Assembly (NCBI GenBank): GCA_900177435.1
Contig: FXAI01000001.1
Span: forward strand, 745,361 to 809,360
Reading direction: 5' to 3'
DNA length: 64,000 nucleotides
From: Alteromonadaceae bacterium Bs31
GTDB taxonomy: Bacteria; Pseudomonadota; Gammaproteobacteria; Pseudomonadales; Cellvibrionaceae
The notes under the pieces were generated by a model. It did no database searches. It saw only the letters and a program-made list of their open reading frames with translations, and was not told where the DNA came from. This document shows, piece after piece, positions 25,299-36,001 of the stretch (position 1 is the first letter of the stretch; every line of letters begins with the position of its first letter). Both the position numbers and the translations under genes were made by a program.

Positions 25299-26318
25299 AT
25301 GGCCGATGAAGAATACACCCAACTGGATTTCGAAGTACTTAATGCAAAGGCGATTTCTCAGCCCTTGGTAAAGCATATATACACAGCGGACCCTTCCGCT
25401 CATGTATTTAATGGCAAAATTTATATTTATCCTTCCCATGATGTGGATGCAGGTATACCTTTTAACGATAACGGCGACCATTTCGGTATGGAGGACTATC
25501 ATGTTATCTCCATGGCCTCCCCGGAAAGCGAAGCTGTTGATAATGGCGTGGCCCTGCATGTAAAAGACGTGCCCTGGGCGCAGCGGCAAATGTGGGCACC
25601 GGATGCGGCCCATAAAAACGGTAAATACTATTTATATTTTCCGGCAAAAAGAGCAGATAACATTTTTCAGATTGGCGTTGCCGTCTCTAATTCTCCCACC
25701 GGCCCTTTTGTTGCGGAAGCAGAAGCAATAGCCGGCAGTTACTCCATAGATCCCGCTGTTTTCGAAGATGACGACGGTGAGTACTATATGTATTTTGGCG
25801 GTTTATGGGGAGGCCAGCTGCAAAAATATCGCGATAACCAATACCATGCAGCCAATGAGGAGCCAGCAGACAAGCAAGCGGCGCTTGGGCCAATAGTGGC
25901 TCGCATGCGTGAGGATATGACGCAGTTTGCGGAACAGCCGCGTGAAATTCAAATCGTGGACGAGCAGGGAAATGCATTGCTGGCCGGGGATCACGACCGT
26001 CGCTTTTTCGAGGCTTCCTGGCTACACAAGTACCAAGGCAAATATTATTTTTCCTACTCCACGGGTAATACACATTTTTTGTGTTATGCCATTGGCGACA
26101 GCCCTTACGGACCGTTTACCTATGCCGGAAGAATTTTAAACCCGGTGGTAGGGTGGACAACCCACCATTCAATTTGTGAGTACGAGGGCCGCTGGTTTTT
26201 GTTTTACCACGATTCCAGCTTATCAAAAGGCGTTACTCACTTGCGCTCTATTAAAATGGCGGAAATTCACTATGATGATCAGGGCCGTATTATTGCGCTT
26301 GATCCCTATAGGCCTTGA
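25299..26318 (+). CDS. Cytoplasmic GH43 glycosidase (beta-xylosidase / arabinofuranosidase type)
   Basis: Five-bladed beta-propeller glycosidase of 339 residues with no signal peptide, so it acts on imported sugars. The catalytic triad of GH43 is visible: base Asp in YTADPSAHVF, pKa-modulating Asp in SIDPAVFEDDDG and acid Glu in FFEASWLHKY. The RQMWAPDAAHKNGKYYLYFPA segment and the short length fit subfamily 1, whose members include beta-xylosidase and alpha-L-arabinofuranosidase activities. AGGAG lies before the start. Probably one operon with the symporter. Confidence 0.9.
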   Translation: MADEEYTQLDFEVLNAKAISQPLVKHIYTADPSAHVFNGKIYIYPSHDVDAGIPFNDNGDHFGMEDYHVISMASPESEAVDNGVALHVKDVPWAQRQMWAPDAAHKNGKYYLYFPAKRADNIFQIGVAVSNSPTGPFVAEAEAIAGSYSIDPAVFEDDDGEYYMYFGGLWGGQLQKYRDNQYHAANEEPADKQAALGPIVARMREDMTQFAEQPREIQIVDEQGNALLAGDHDRRFFEASWLHKYQGKYYFSYSTGNTHFLCYAIGDSPYGPFTYAGRILNPVVGWTTHHSICEYEGRWFLFYHDSSLSKGVTHLRSIKMAEIHYDDQGRIIALDPYRP

Positions 26319-26324
26319 GCGGGT

Positions 26325-27422
26325 TTAGAGGTTTCCCGACCGTAGTTCGTTGCGAATAATGTGATTAAAGCATTGCACCCACATGCCCTCGAAGTGTGTA
26401 TCTATACGGGAATTAATGGCGGAAACGGCGCGTACGGTGGATTTGCGATCGCTGCAATCTACCCGGCCTTTTGAAAGCAGGAAAAAATTATCCAGAATCG
26501 CCAGTATTTTTGCACCGGGATGTATTGCCTCACCTTTTAGCCTATTGGGAAAGCCGGAACCATTGATATATTCGTGGTGATGTAGGGCGATCACTGCGGC
26601 TTCCTGCCAGGCGGGTATTCTTTTCAGATACTCATAGCTCCAGCGAGGGTGATTGAACAGGGGGCTGTTTTCTGGTGGCGCTTGTTCAGTGCTGTGTTCC
26701 CAAAGGCTGCGGTCAACCAGGCTCATGCCAAAATCATGCATATAGATGCCTGCGGCCAGTTGATCATTGTCGATTGACGAGTCGGCCAGTTGATTCATTT
26801 TCATTGCCCAGTCAAACAGCTGAGCGCTTCTGCCCTGCCAATGGGGAATCTGATTATCCAGTTCAAAGGCCAGTTCCTGAAAGAAAACCAGATCAGCAAG
26901 GGTATTTTTACTGCCATCGCTTTGTGGTGGGGCTTGCTGCTCTTGGAGCGGTTCTTCTGTTTGCTGAGTCGAGGGTGCGGTTACGCCGGCTCCCAGGGAT
27001 TGCAAAGCTTTCGCCGCCAGCTGTTCTGCTTCTTGTTGAGAAGAGGCTGCGAGTGCCTGATAGATAGTAATCAGTTGATCGATGGAGAGCGTTTCCAGTT
27101 CTACGCCAAAGAGCTCTTTTTCGTGCAGGTCATGTAGCCTGTCGAGCCCAATTAGTAAGATCTCGGCGAGAGGCTCTGTGATGAGCAGCTTCCCCCGTCT
27201 CAAAGCGCCTACCACTTCCTCCAGGTCGTGAGTGAAGGTCACTATCAGGTCCAGTCGCATCATTCCGGCATTACCCTTGATGTTATGGATGGCGCGAAAC
27301 AGTTCGTGTTTTGTTTCTTCTACGGTGCCCCTTAGTAGTTTTGATATGGCTAATTCGGCCTCACGGTGGAGGTCTTTGAAGGCATCCATCAACTCATGTC
27401 GGGTTTCCTGGTCTAGTTCCAT
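26325..27422 (-). CDS. HPt domain fused to a degenerate HD-GYP domain
   Basis: 365-residue soluble protein. The first 110 residues are a histidine phosphotransfer (HPt) domain with the phospho-acceptor His46 in FRAIHNIKGNAGMM. After a Gln/Pro-rich linker comes an HD-GYP-like domain (about 180-365) with HD kept in IYMHDFGM (usual HDIGK) and HHHEYINGSGFP where the motif normally reads GYP. The Tyr-to-Phe change and the lost Lys make catalysis uncertain. The design suggests phosphorelay control of a c-di-GMP phosphodiesterase or effector. Convergent with the GH43 gene (6 bases apart). Confidence 0.8.
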   Translation of the reverse strand: MELDQETRHELMDAFKDLHREAELAISKLLRGTVEETKHELFRAIHNIKGNAGMMRLDLIVTFTHDLEEVVGALRRGKLLITEPLAEILLIGLDRLHDLHEKELFGVELETLSIDQLITIYQALAASSQQEAEQLAAKALQSLGAGVTAPSTQQTEEPLQEQQAPPQSDGSKNTLADLVFFQELAFELDNQIPHWQGRSAQLFDWAMKMNQLADSSIDNDQLAAGIYMHDFGMSLVDRSLWEHSTEQAPPENSPLFNHPRWSYEYLKRIPAWQEAAVIALHHHEYINGSGFPNRLKGEAIHPGAKILAILDNFFLLSKGRVDCSDRKSTVRAVSAINSRIDTHFEGMWVQCFNHIIRNELRSGNL

Positions 27423-27561
27423 CGCTTGCCTGTCAGTGGAGTTGAATTGATATAAGCAGTTTAGGGCCTGTTTACAGGCCCTGGTAACAAAGAGAAGTTT
27501 AGACCAGAAATGGCCGCCGAGAGGACTGGGGGCTAAAACGAGCGTTGTGCGTTGACATAAA

Positions 27562-27588
27562 AAAAGGAGAGCTGGTGGCTCTCCTTTT
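27562..27588 (-). terminator. Rho-independent terminator of valS
   Basis: AAAAGGAGAGC-tggtg-GCTCTCCTTTT, an 11-base perfect stem, with a T-run on the minus strand. It is 22 bases past the valS stop. Confidence 0.88.
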
Positions 27589-27610
27589 GGTGGATGCTCT
27601 TTGTGCCAGA

Positions 27611-30379
27611 TTAAATCTCAGAGATTTTCTGAATTTGCTCGGCTATTTTGCCAAGGGCGTTTTGTGCATCGGCGAGTTTGGTTTTTTCTTTTTCAACCAC
27701 CTCGGCTGGCGCGTTATCAACAAACTTTGCATTGCCCAGTTTGCCCTGCAGCCTGCTGGTCTCTTTTTCCAGCTTTTCACTTTCTTTTTTCAGCCGGGCA
27801 ATTTCTGCGTCTTTATCGATCAGGCCTGCCATGGGCACGAGAATCTCCAGGTCTCCCACCAAGGCTGTTGCTGAAAGCGGTTCTTTTTCGCCTTCATTTA
27901 ACCAGCGTACTTCGTCCAGTTGCGCCAGTTTTTTCAAGAAATGGCTGTATTCCGAAGAACAGCGTTTATCGTTTTCCTCACCATTTTTAAGCATTACCGA
28001 TAGTTGCTTGGATGGGGCAATGTTCATTTCACCGCGAATATTTCGCACACCAATAATAAAGCCCTTAACCCACTCGATGTCGGCACAGGCCTGAGTATCT
28101 ATTTTGGACTCATCGGCAACAGGGTAGGGGGCTAGCATAATGCTATCCCCTTCGGCGGCGGCCAGAGGTTTCACCCGCTGCCAGATCTCTTCGGTGATGT
28201 AGGGCATCATCGGGTGGGCCAGGCGAAGGATGGTTTCCAGTACACGAATCAAGGTGCGGCGCGTGCCTTTTTTAATGTCGGCACTGGCGTTGTCGTCCCA
28301 TAAAACCGGTTTGGTGAGTTCCAGATACCAGTCACAGTAATCTTTCCAAATAAAATCGTAGAGAGCTTGTGAGGCCAGGTCCAGGCGGTAAGTATTCATG
28401 CCTTCGCTAACGGCTTTTTCTGCCTCCTGCAAACGGGAAATAATCCACCGGTCTGCCAGGCTTAACTGGAAGTTTTGTGAACCGTCCTGCCCGCAATCTT
28501 CATTTTCTGTGTTCATCAACACATAGTTGGAGGCGTTCCACAGTTTATTGCAAAAATTGCGGAAGCCTTCAATGCGTCCCACATCGAAATTTATATCCCT
28601 GCCTGTGGAGGCCAGAGAGTAGTAGGTATAACGCAAGGCGTCTGTGCCATAGGCCGCGATACCTTCGGGGAAATCCTTGCGGGTCATTTTTTCAATTTTC
28701 GTTTTTAACTGCGGTACCTGCATACCCGAGGTGCGCTTTTCTACCAGTGTTTCCAGGTCAATACCGTCAATTAAATCGATGGGGTCGAGTACATTACCCT
28801 TGGACTTGCTCATCTTCTGCCCGTGGCTATCGCGCACTAAACCGTGAACGTAAACCGTGTGGAAAGGCACTTCCTTTTTGAAGTAGAGGGTAAGCATGAT
28901 CATGCGCGCTACCCAGAAGAAAATAATATCGAAACCGGTAACCAACACAGAAGAGGGGTGGAAGGTTTTCAAAAAGTCGTTTTGTTCCGGCCAGCCGAGG
29001 GTACCGAAAGTCCACAGCCCGGAGCTGAACCAGGTGTCGAGTACGTCGTCATCTTGTTTCAAAGTAAGCTCTGCGGCTAGCGAGTACTTTTCACGCACGT
29101 CCTGTTCGCTGCGGCCAACATAGACATTGCCAGCATCGTCATACCAGGCTGGAATGCGATGTCCCCACCATAGCTGGCGGGAAATACACCAGTCCTGAAT
29201 ATCGCGCATCCAGCTGAAGTACATGTTTTCGTACTGCTTGGGTACGAAATTAATATCGCCTTGCTCTACTGATTTGATGGCTTCGTCTGCCAGAGGCTGG
29301 GTTTTAACGTACCACTGGTTGGTGAGGTAGGGCTCAATAACAACACCGGAGCGGTCGCCGTAAGGTACTTTTAGGTTGTGGTCGTCTATTTTTTCCAGCA
29401 GCCCCAGCTCTTCCAGGTCTGCAACAACCTGCTTGCGCGCAACGAAGCGGTCCATGCCTTGGTATTTTTCTGGGGCATTGGTATTTATTTCCGCGTCGTC
29501 GTTGAATATGTTAATCATGGGCAGTTGGTGGCGCTGGCCCATTTCATAGTCATTAAAATCATGTGCCGGGGTAATTTTTACGCAGCCGGTACCAAACTCC
29601 ATCTCCACATAATCGTCTGCGATAACGGGGATTTCCCTATCTGTTAAGGGCAGTTTGATATTTTTGCCAATTAAATGCTGGTAGCGCTCATCGTCCGGAT
29701 GAACTGCAACGGCGGTATCGCCAAGCATGGTCTCTGGTCGAGTGGTGGCTACTGTAAGATGCCCGGAACCGTCCGCCAGTGGGTAACGAAAATGCCAGAG
29801 ATGGCCTTTTTTCTCTTCGCTGATCACTTCCAGGTCGGAAATGGCGGTGTGCAGTTTAGGGTCCCAGTTGACCAGGCGTTTGCCGCGGTAGATAAGGCCG
29901 TCGTCATGGAGGCGAACAAATGCCTCTTGCACGGCTTTGGATAGACCCTCGTCCATGGTGAAACGCTCGCGGCTCCAGTCAGGCGACGCGCCAAGACGAC
30001 GCAATTGGCGGGTGATGTTGCCACCGGATTCTTCCTTCCACTCCCACACTTTTTCGATAAATTTCTCGCGGCCCAAATCGTGGCGGCTTTTACCATCTGC
30101 ATCGAGTAAACGTTCCACTACCATTTGCGTGGCGATACCGGCGTGATCTGTACCCACCTGCCACAGGGTATTGCGGCCCTTCATACGGTGGTAGCGAATC
30201 AGAGCGTCCATGATGCTTTCTTGAAAGCCGTGCCCCATGTGCAGGCTGCCCGTAACATTGGGCGGCGGGATCATGATGCAGTACGGCTCACCTTCTCCAC
30301 TTGGAGCGAAGTAGCCATTAGACTCCCAGGTTTCATACCAATGAGTTTCGATTGCGGAGGGCTGATAAGTTTTTTCCAT
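27611..30379 (-). CDS. valS: Valyl-tRNA synthetase
   Basis: Class I aminoacyl-tRNA synthetase charging tRNA-Val; 922 residues, within the usual range. The HIGH motif reads HMGH (47-50, in [12 protein letters not shown]) and the KMSKS motif is in [20 protein letters not shown] at about 525. An editing domain lies between, and the C-terminal coiled coil ([20 protein letters not shown]) is typical of ValRS. It follows a hypothetical gene, holC and pepA on the same strand, as in Pseudomonas. Confidence 0.97.
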   Translation of the reverse strand: MEKTYQPSAIETHWYETWESNGYFAPSGEGEPYCIMIPPPNVTGSLHMGHGFQESIMDALIRYHRMKGRNTLWQVGTDHAGIATQMVVERLLDADGKSRHDLGREKFIEKVWEWKEESGGNITRQLRRLGASPDWSRERFTMDEGLSKAVQEAFVRLHDDGLIYRGKRLVNWDPKLHTAISDLEVISEEKKGHLWHFRYPLADGSGHLTVATTRPETMLGDTAVAVHPDDERYQHLIGKNIKLPLTDREIPVIADDYVEMEFGTGCVKITPAHDFNDYEMGQRHQLPMINIFNDDAEINTNAPEKYQGMDRFVARKQVVADLEELGLLEKIDDHNLKVPYGDRSGVVIEPYLTNQWYVKTQPLADEAIKSVEQGDINFVPKQYENMYFSWMRDIQDWCISRQLWWGHRIPAWYDDAGNVYVGRSEQDVREKYSLAAELTLKQDDDVLDTWFSSGLWTFGTLGWPEQNDFLKTFHPSSVLVTGFDIIFFWVARMIMLTLYFKKEVPFHTVYVHGLVRDSHGQKMSKSKGNVLDPIDLIDGIDLETLVEKRTSGMQVPQLKTKIEKMTRKDFPEGIAAYGTDALRYTYYSLASTGRDINFDVGRIEGFRNFCNKLWNASNYVLMNTENEDCGQDGSQNFQLSLADRWIISRLQEAEKAVSEGMNTYRLDLASQALYDFIWKDYCDWYLELTKPVLWDDNASADIKKGTRRTLIRVLETILRLAHPMMPYITEEIWQRVKPLAAAEGDSIMLAPYPVADESKIDTQACADIEWVKGFIIGVRNIRGEMNIAPSKQLSVMLKNGEENDKRCSSEYSHFLKKLAQLDEVRWLNEGEKEPLSATALVGDLEILVPMAGLIDKDAEIARLKKESEKLEKETSRLQGKLGNAKFVDNAPAEVVEKEKTKLADAQNALGKIAEQIQKISEI

Positions 30380-30464
30380 GGACGTTTTAATAATTCAGGT
30401 TTATAAACAAAAGGCGCAAGATTATACATGCAGCACTGAAAAGCTGCAGTGTCGAGGGTGGGGA

Positions 30465-31046
30465 TTAGCTTTCTTTTTTGCTCTGAAGCTTCTGGTGTAA
30501 CCGTTCCCGCAGCTGGTTTTCAATTTCTGGTAGGTATTCTGCGACTAATTCATCCACCAGCTGGGACAATTCCTCGGAAGGTTTGTCACTAGGTTCATGT
30601 TTAGCGAGGGTTCGCCCCACGTCCGCCAAGTCTTCCATCATGGACTCTTTATTTTGCTTGAGGCGCGCGCGAACATGACCAGGGAGGAAGGGGTTTTCGT
30701 GCTTGTGTTCCGCCGGTTCCGCTTTATTGCTCTGGCCGGAGGCAGCGGCTTTTGCATTGGCCTGCTCCTCAAAAAGAGACTGCTGGCCTGGAAGGACGTG
30801 TTCTGGCTGGTCGTTGTTTGTTTCGGTCAAAACGGTATTTTCATCTTTGTGGGTAGATAGGGTGGCAGATTCGCTAGAGCTGTGTTCATCTGCCTTTTTT
30901 GGTTTTTCTTCCGCTTGCGGGCTTTTCTGCGGGGCTGAATTGTCAGGTTCTCCAAAAGCATCCAGTAGAGACGCTTTAATATCTTCCAGCTCGGTCAGCA
31001 GAGACTCGCGCGTTGGTCTGGATGTTTCGGAAGAACTAGAAGACAA
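30465..31046 (-). CDS. Conserved hypothetical protein between holC and valS
   Basis: 193-residue charged protein without signal or membrane segment. Residues about 1-35 (LLTELEDIKASLLDAFGEP) and 125-193 (HVRARLKQNKESMMEDLADV, then ELVAEYLPEIENQLRERLHQ) are predicted helical. The middle is a low-complexity Glu/Ser/Gln segment. A gene of this kind sits at the same place in Pseudomonas. A short motif QQSLFEE in the linker is a clamp-binding-like sequence (Q-x-S-L-F), which may tie it to the replication machinery; that is inference. Confidence 0.7.
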   Translation of the reverse strand: MSSSSSETSRPTRESLLTELEDIKASLLDAFGEPDNSAPQKSPQAEEKPKKADEHSSSESATLSTHKDENTVLTETNNDQPEHVLPGQQSLFEEQANAKAAASGQSNKAEPAEHKHENPFLPGHVRARLKQNKESMMEDLADVGRTLAKHEPSDKPSEELSQLVDELVAEYLPEIENQLRERLHQKLQSKKES

Positions 31047-31142
31047 GGCAAATTTTCCGCTGAGGTTTTTAATCTCTTTATAGTAGCTGTTTCAATGGCT
31101 TCTGTTAAGGTGGCTCAAGAATCAACACACTCTGTTATGAGT

Positions 31143-31580
31143 TTATCCTTTAATTTTATGACTTGCTAACTGATAACCACGTGATTTGTAAAAAGCCCAG
31201 TGCTTTCGGCTGGCTTCCAGCACGGTATCTTGCTGAATCACAAGCTCCGCCAGCCGCGTGAAACGGCTGAAGTTTTGGGGGATGTCATTGCGCAGGTTTA
31301 TCAGCAAGTCGTGGTGATTGAGGTCATCCCCCTCGTGGCCAATGAGTACCGGGGCACGTTCAATGTCCTCCAGGGTATCAGCGGCACTCGTATGGGCAAC
31401 AAAGGACTCAGGCCTAAAACTCCAAAGCAGTTCATCCATCGCCTGACTTTCGGCTGAATCACCGGTGGCAATCATTACGCGGCTACCCTGGGCTACGGCT
31501 TTCTCCGCCAGACGGCAGGCAAAATGCCTGCGGTCCTGCTGTGCGGGTTTTTGCAGTACGTAGAAATCGACCCGGGTCAT
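31143..31580 (-). CDS. holC: DNA polymerase III subunit chi
   Basis: 145-residue subunit of the clamp-loader complex that contacts single-strand-binding protein during replication. The start MTRVDFYVLQKPAQQDRRHFACRLAEKA and the central LLWSFRPESFVAHT follow E. coli HolC. It starts 3 bases after the pepA stop, so the two are co-transcribed. Confidence 0.93.
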   Translation of the reverse strand: MTRVDFYVLQKPAQQDRRHFACRLAEKAVAQGSRVMIATGDSAESQAMDELLWSFRPESFVAHTSAADTLEDIERAPVLIGHEGDDLNHHDLLINLRNDIPQNFSRFTRLAELVIQQDTVLEASRKHWAFYKSRGYQLASHKIKG

Positions 31581-31583
31581 TTT

Positions 31584-33113
31584 TTAGTCAGCACTCAAGA
31601 GGTAGTTCATAAGCAGTGAAACGGGTCTGCCGGTGGCACCTTTCTTAGCACCGGAATGCCAGGCTGTACCAGCAATATCCAAATGTGCCCAGGCGTATTT
31701 TTTGGTAAAGCGTGACAGGAAACAGGCCGCCGTTACGCTGCCGCCGCCTGGCCCACCAATGTTAGCCATATCAGCAAAGTTGCTATCCAGCTGCTTTTGA
31801 TAGTCATCCCACAGGGGCATTTGCCAGGCTTTATCATTAGCCTGTTTACCCGCCTCAAGCAGCTTATCTGCCAGTTCCTGATTGTTGGCGTACAGGCCGG
31901 TAGCGTGGTGACCCAGCGCTACCACGCAGGCGCCGGTGAGAGTGGCAATATCCACCACTGATTTTGGCTTGTATCGCTCGGCATAGGTGAGGGTGTCGCA
32001 TAACACCAGGCGGCCTTCGGCGTCGGTGTTCAGGATCTCAATGGTTTGGCCGGACATGGAGGTGACCACGTCGCCGGGTTTTGAGGCGTGTCCTGCCGGC
32101 ATGTTTTCAGCGGCTGCGACCAAGGCGACGACATTAACTTTGGCTTTCATGGCGATAAGCGCTTTGATTGCGCCAAATACGCTGGCAGCGCCACACATAT
32201 CAAATTTCATTTCGTCCATGGCGGCCCCCGGTTTAAGGCTGATGCCACCGGTATCGAAGGTGATGCCTTTACCCACTAGCACGTGCGGTTTGCTTTGGCT
32301 TGTGCCACCTTTGTATTCCATCACAATAAGTTTACCTTCCTCGGTACTGCCTTTAGCTACTGAGAGAAAGGCCCCCATACCCAGCTTTTCCATTTGTTTT
32401 TGGTTGAGGCTCTTACTGCTAAGAACATTTTCTGATTGCTCGGCCAGTTGTTTGGCCAGCTTAGCCAGGTAAGCGGGGGTGCAAATATTGGGCGGCAAGT
32501 TACCCAGTTCGCGCGCGAGATTAATACCTTCGGCGAAGGCTGCGCCTTTGTGTAAGCCGGTGCGGAAGCGTTTGACCTGCTCGGGTTCGCTAGCAACAAC
32601 GGTCACTTTTTTCAGCGAGGGCAGAGGCTCCGCTTTGCTTTTTGTTTCGGTGTAGCGGTACAAGGCCTTGCCGATAGCCACTGCAAATTGCTCGCTAGCC
32701 CATTGCCTGCTTATGTCTTCGCCATTGAGTTGAAAACTCAGGCCTTCGCTGAATATGTCGTCAAGGTACACACAGGCGTCTGTGGCAGGAGAGTTGCCGA
32801 GTGCCTGAGCAATAGACGCAAAGGTTTGTAATAGACTCTCCGCTTTAAAAAACGTGCTTTTTTTATCGTCTAATTTACCAAGATGAACCAGCAATACGCG
32901 CGCATAGGGTTTTTCATCTTTGCCAAGAACCAGCCAACGTTTTCTTCCTGCTTTGGGTTTGAGGTCGCCACTGCGTAAAAAAGCGGACAACCTTCCGCCT
33001 GTGTCCTCATCAATGGCCTTTGCGCTAGGCAGCAGGCTTTCATTGGAAGCGAAAACGATGGCGCATTGAGTTTTTTGCGTCAGTACTTGGGATTTTTTAG
33101 CGGTGAATTGCAT
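31584..33113 (-). CDS. pepA: Cytosol (leucyl) aminopeptidase A
   Basis: Hexameric M17 zinc/manganese aminopeptidase removing N-terminal residues; in E. coli it also binds DNA in Xer recombination and carAB control. The 509-residue protein has the hallmark [12 protein letters not shown] at about 363 and [16 protein letters not shown] with a metal ligand. It is divergent from lptF, with about 150 bases between, and heads the pepA-holC-hypothetical-valS group. Confidence 0.95.
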   Translation of the reverse strand: MQFTAKKSQVLTQKTQCAIVFASNESLLPSAKAIDEDTGGRLSAFLRSGDLKPKAGRKRWLVLGKDEKPYARVLLVHLGKLDDKKSTFFKAESLLQTFASIAQALGNSPATDACVYLDDIFSEGLSFQLNGEDISRQWASEQFAVAIGKALYRYTETKSKAEPLPSLKKVTVVASEPEQVKRFRTGLHKGAAFAEGINLARELGNLPPNICTPAYLAKLAKQLAEQSENVLSSKSLNQKQMEKLGMGAFLSVAKGSTEEGKLIVMEYKGGTSQSKPHVLVGKGITFDTGGISLKPGAAMDEMKFDMCGAASVFGAIKALIAMKAKVNVVALVAAAENMPAGHASKPGDVVTSMSGQTIEILNTDAEGRLVLCDTLTYAERYKPKSVVDIATLTGACVVALGHHATGLYANNQELADKLLEAGKQANDKAWQMPLWDDYQKQLDSNFADMANIGGPGGGSVTAACFLSRFTKKYAWAHLDIAGTAWHSGAKKGATGRPVSLLMNYLLSAD

Positions 33114-33265
33114 AGAGCTGCCTTATGGATAAGCCGAAAGGAGGCAGTTTAAGGCTTCACAATCGCAGCGGCAAATGTGATTAATAAATGCTAGAATTTC
33201 GCGCTTAAGTCAGCGGTCCGCAATTTAACTTAATTCATCAGCAGCAGGCGCAAGAACGTTCTCCA

Positions 33266-34405
33266 ATGATAATCTTTCGATATTTAGCTCGCGAAGTGCT
33301 GAGCAGTATGTTTGCTGTGAGTCTGGTATTACTGCTGATCATTATTAGTGCTCGTTTTGTGAACTATTTGGCGGAGGCAGCTGCGGGCAAACTGGATGCA
33401 GGTGTACTGCTTACCTTAATGGCCTATCGCCTGCCCGCCTATCTCGAGCTTATTCTGCCTTTGGGGCTCTTCATTGGAATTTTATTTGCCTACGGCCGCC
33501 TCTATCTAGACAGTGAGATGACCGTATTGCATGCCTGCGGTATGAGCCAGCGCAGGTTAGTTGTCTATACCGCCAGCTCCTCCCTGGTTGTCGCGATGTT
33601 AGTGGGTATGTTTAGCCTCTATCTTGGGCCAGAGGGTGTGCGAGCTTCGGAGTCCCTGCTGGCTGAGCAGCGCAATCGCACCGATTTCGAAACGCTTAAA
33701 CCGGAGCGTTTTCATAATCTGGATGGGGGTACCGGTACCAGCTACGCGGAGTCCATCAGTGAGGACAAAAAACAATTGCGCAATGTTTTTATGGCCAAGG
33801 TTTCACCGCTCGACCCCAGTGTTGATATTGGTGACGCCGGGCGCAGCGAAGTGGATCTGGCGGTGCTTACTGCTGAGTCCGGAGAGACGGTGATCGACCC
33901 TGAGTCCGGCAGAAAATATCTGCTGTTAAAAAATGGTCGCCGCTACATAGGTATACCCGGAGACCTGGATTACAGGGTGGTGTCTTTCAGTCACTATTCC
34001 CAAATATTGCCCGAGCCAGATTATGCGGTAAAACCCAAGCGATTTACCGATGGCCTCACCACTGAAAAATTGTTGCAGCAAAATACCAACGAGGCAAAAG
34101 CCGCCCTGCAATGGCGTTTGTCCATGCCAGTATTGGTAATGGTGGTGGGTTTTCTGGCTGTTCCGCTAAGCCGCACTCAGGCGCGGCAGGGGCGCTATGC
34201 GAAGATGTTGCCGGCGATAGTACTCTACATGGTCTATCTGGTTTGCGTGAATGCAGCGCGAGGCCTGATAGAGGACGGAAAGGAACCTTTGCCGGGCAGT
34301 TTATGGCTGGTACACCTTTGTTTTTTCGTGTTTGGAATGATGCTGTTTTCCGATTTTCGCGCTTTGTTTCGTTTTAAAAGTAAAAACAGGGGCGTAGCTA
34401 AATGA
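33266..34405 (+). CDS. lptF: LPS export ABC transporter permease LptF
   Basis: Inner-membrane subunit of the LptB2FGC complex that extracts lipopolysaccharide from the inner membrane. The 379-residue protein has the YjgP/YjgQ fold: N-terminal IIFRYLAREVLSSMFAVSLV, three helices, a large periplasmic beta-jellyroll domain (about 125-265) and three C-terminal helices. Its stop overlaps the lptG start by four bases (ATGA), so translation is coupled. LptA, LptB and LptC are not in the window. Confidence 0.94.
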   Translation: MIIFRYLAREVLSSMFAVSLVLLLIIISARFVNYLAEAAAGKLDAGVLLTLMAYRLPAYLELILPLGLFIGILFAYGRLYLDSEMTVLHACGMSQRRLVVYTASSSLVVAMLVGMFSLYLGPEGVRASESLLAEQRNRTDFETLKPERFHNLDGGTGTSYAESISEDKKQLRNVFMAKVSPLDPSVDIGDAGRSEVDLAVLTAESGETVIDPESGRKYLLLKNGRRYIGIPGDLDYRVVSFSHYSQILPEPDYAVKPKRFTDGLTTEKLLQQNTNEAKAALQWRLSMPVLVMVVGFLAVPLSRTQARQGRYAKMLPAIVLYMVYLVCVNAARGLIEDGKEPLPGSLWLVHLCFFVFGMMLFSDFRALFRFKSKNRGVAK

Positions 34406-35463
34406 GAAAAATAAAGCGCTACATAGCTCGGCAGGTGATGGGGGGAGTGATTGGTGTACTTCTGGTGATTGTATCTCTGGATGCAATTGCCGATTTAGTG
34501 GATCAGCTAAGTCAGTTAAAGGGTGACTATAACTTCCTGGAAGCGCTTTTCTACGTACTGTTGTACATCCCTTCCAGCGTTTATGACTTCCTTCCCCTTG
34601 CCGCGCTGGTGGGCTGCCTAATAGGGCTTGGCATGCTGGCCAATACCAGCGAACTTGTTGTAATTCGAGCGGCGGGTGTTTCTATTAGCCAGGTAGTGTG
34701 GGCAGTGATGCGCCCGGTGTTTATTTTTATTTTTATGGGCGCATTGCTGGGAGAATATGTTGCCCCCTACACCGATCAGTTTGCCGATAGTCGTCGCGAT
34801 TTACTGCAAGGCCACGAAAAAGCACTGCAGAGTGAAAGAGGCCTTTGGTTCAAGGAAGGTAATGATTACATGCACTTTAACGCTGTACTTCCAAACGGGC
34901 GCCTGTACGGCGTAACACGTTACCGCTTTGATGATGCGGGATCTTTAAAACAAGCGAGTTTTATTCGTTCCGCCATCTACCAAGGGGGGCGCTGGTCCGA
35001 GCAGGAGGGCGTGATCACATTCTTCGAAAAGGAAAATGTGCGGCGAGAGGAATTTATAACCCGGGACTGGTACACCGAGCTTTCGCCTGATTTACTCAAC
35101 GTATTGGTGCTGGAAGCTGAGGAGCTGCCAATGCAAAGGCTATACGCGTATGCCAACTACCAGGACAAGCAAAACATAGATTCCAGCGAGTATCGGCTCG
35201 CGTTTTGGCAAAAGGCGCTGCAGCCCCTGGCAACCCTCAGCCTGGTAATGATAGCCATATCCTTTATTTTTGGCCCCCTGCGGCAGACAACCATGGGCTT
35301 CCGGGTTTTTATTGGTGTAATCGTTGGGCTTGTATTTCAAACCAGCCAGCAGCTACTTGGCCCTATCTCCATTATTTTCGGTTTCTCACCCATGTTTGCG
35401 GTGCTGACTCCGATACTGGCCTGTTTCGCTTTCGGGTGGATCTTAATAAATCGTGCTCGATAA
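34402..35463 (+). CDS. lptG: LPS export ABC transporter permease LptG
   Basis: Partner permease of LptF in lipopolysaccharide transport; 353 residues. It starts MRKIKRYIARQVMGGVIGVLLV and shows FYVLLYIPSSVYDFLPLAALVG, the membrane-proximal loop typical of LptG. The periplasmic jellyroll spans about 125-265 and three C-terminal helices follow. It overlaps lptF by four bases. Confidence 0.94.
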   Translation: MRKIKRYIARQVMGGVIGVLLVIVSLDAIADLVDQLSQLKGDYNFLEALFYVLLYIPSSVYDFLPLAALVGCLIGLGMLANTSELVVIRAAGVSISQVVWAVMRPVFIFIFMGALLGEYVAPYTDQFADSRRDLLQGHEKALQSERGLWFKEGNDYMHFNAVLPNGRLYGVTRYRFDDAGSLKQASFIRSAIYQGGRWSEQEGVITFFEKENVRREEFITRDWYTELSPDLLNVLVLEAEELPMQRLYAYANYQDKQNIDSSEYRLAFWQKALQPLATLSLVMIAISFIFGPLRQTTMGFRVFIGVIVGLVFQTSQQLLGPISIIFGFSPMFAVLTPILACFAFGWILINRAR

Positions 35464-35488
35464 GCCTGCTGCTGGGTTGGCCGCTAGC

Positions 35489-36001
35489 CTATTTCTTTTT
35501 ACGCTTACGGCTTTCGGTTAGGATAACTCGGGTATTACTGAGCTTGTCGTGCAGACAATCGCCCTCTTTGTTGAATAGACCCCAAAAATAACCAGCACCA
35601 AAAAACAGCAGTGATAGCAATGCAAGAGGCGCTCGAACCAGTGCGTTTTTAAAGCCTGGCGTTTTAATGTGTGGCAGTTCCCTACGCTCTACAACTTGCA
35701 GTCGCCAGGCCCGCATGCCCGCCGTTTGTCCGGCTCGGCACCAGAAGAAAATATAGAAGCCGGAGAGGCTTGCAATGAGCCCAATCAGCACCAGAGCATT
35801 GCCCAGCTCAGAGGTGATCATTGGTTGATATTCGCCGCCGGTAGTATCTCCCTGCGTCAGGAAAAGCAGAAAAGTCACAAATGCCCCATAGGCCATTGCC
35901 AGCGCCAAGAGTAAGAAACTGTCGTAAACCATAGAAGCAAAGCGGCGCCAGAGAGGGGCTCCTCTGGAGGTGTTTATTGCGGTGTCGGTTTGTTCAGACA
36001 T
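35489..36001 (-). CDS. RDD-family membrane protein
   Basis: 170-residue inner-membrane protein with the RDD pattern: an Arg in the first helix region (PLWRRFASMVYDSFLLLALAM), an Asp in the same helix and a second Asp late (EGDCLHDKLSNTRVI). AGQTAGMRAWRLQVV is the conserved connecting motif. Some RDD proteins act in ion or Na+/H+ transport; the role here is unknown. The ATG at 36001 (MSEQTDTAIN) is preferred to 36019. It converges on lptG, the same place as in Pseudomonas relatives. Confidence 0.87.
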   Translation of the reverse strand: MSEQTDTAINTSRGAPLWRRFASMVYDSFLLLALAMAYGAFVTFLLFLTQGDTTGGEYQPMITSELGNALVLIGLIASLSGFYIFFWCRAGQTAGMRAWRLQVVERRELPHIKTPGFKNALVRAPLALLSLLFFGAGYFWGLFNKEGDCLHDKLSNTRVILTESRKRKKK

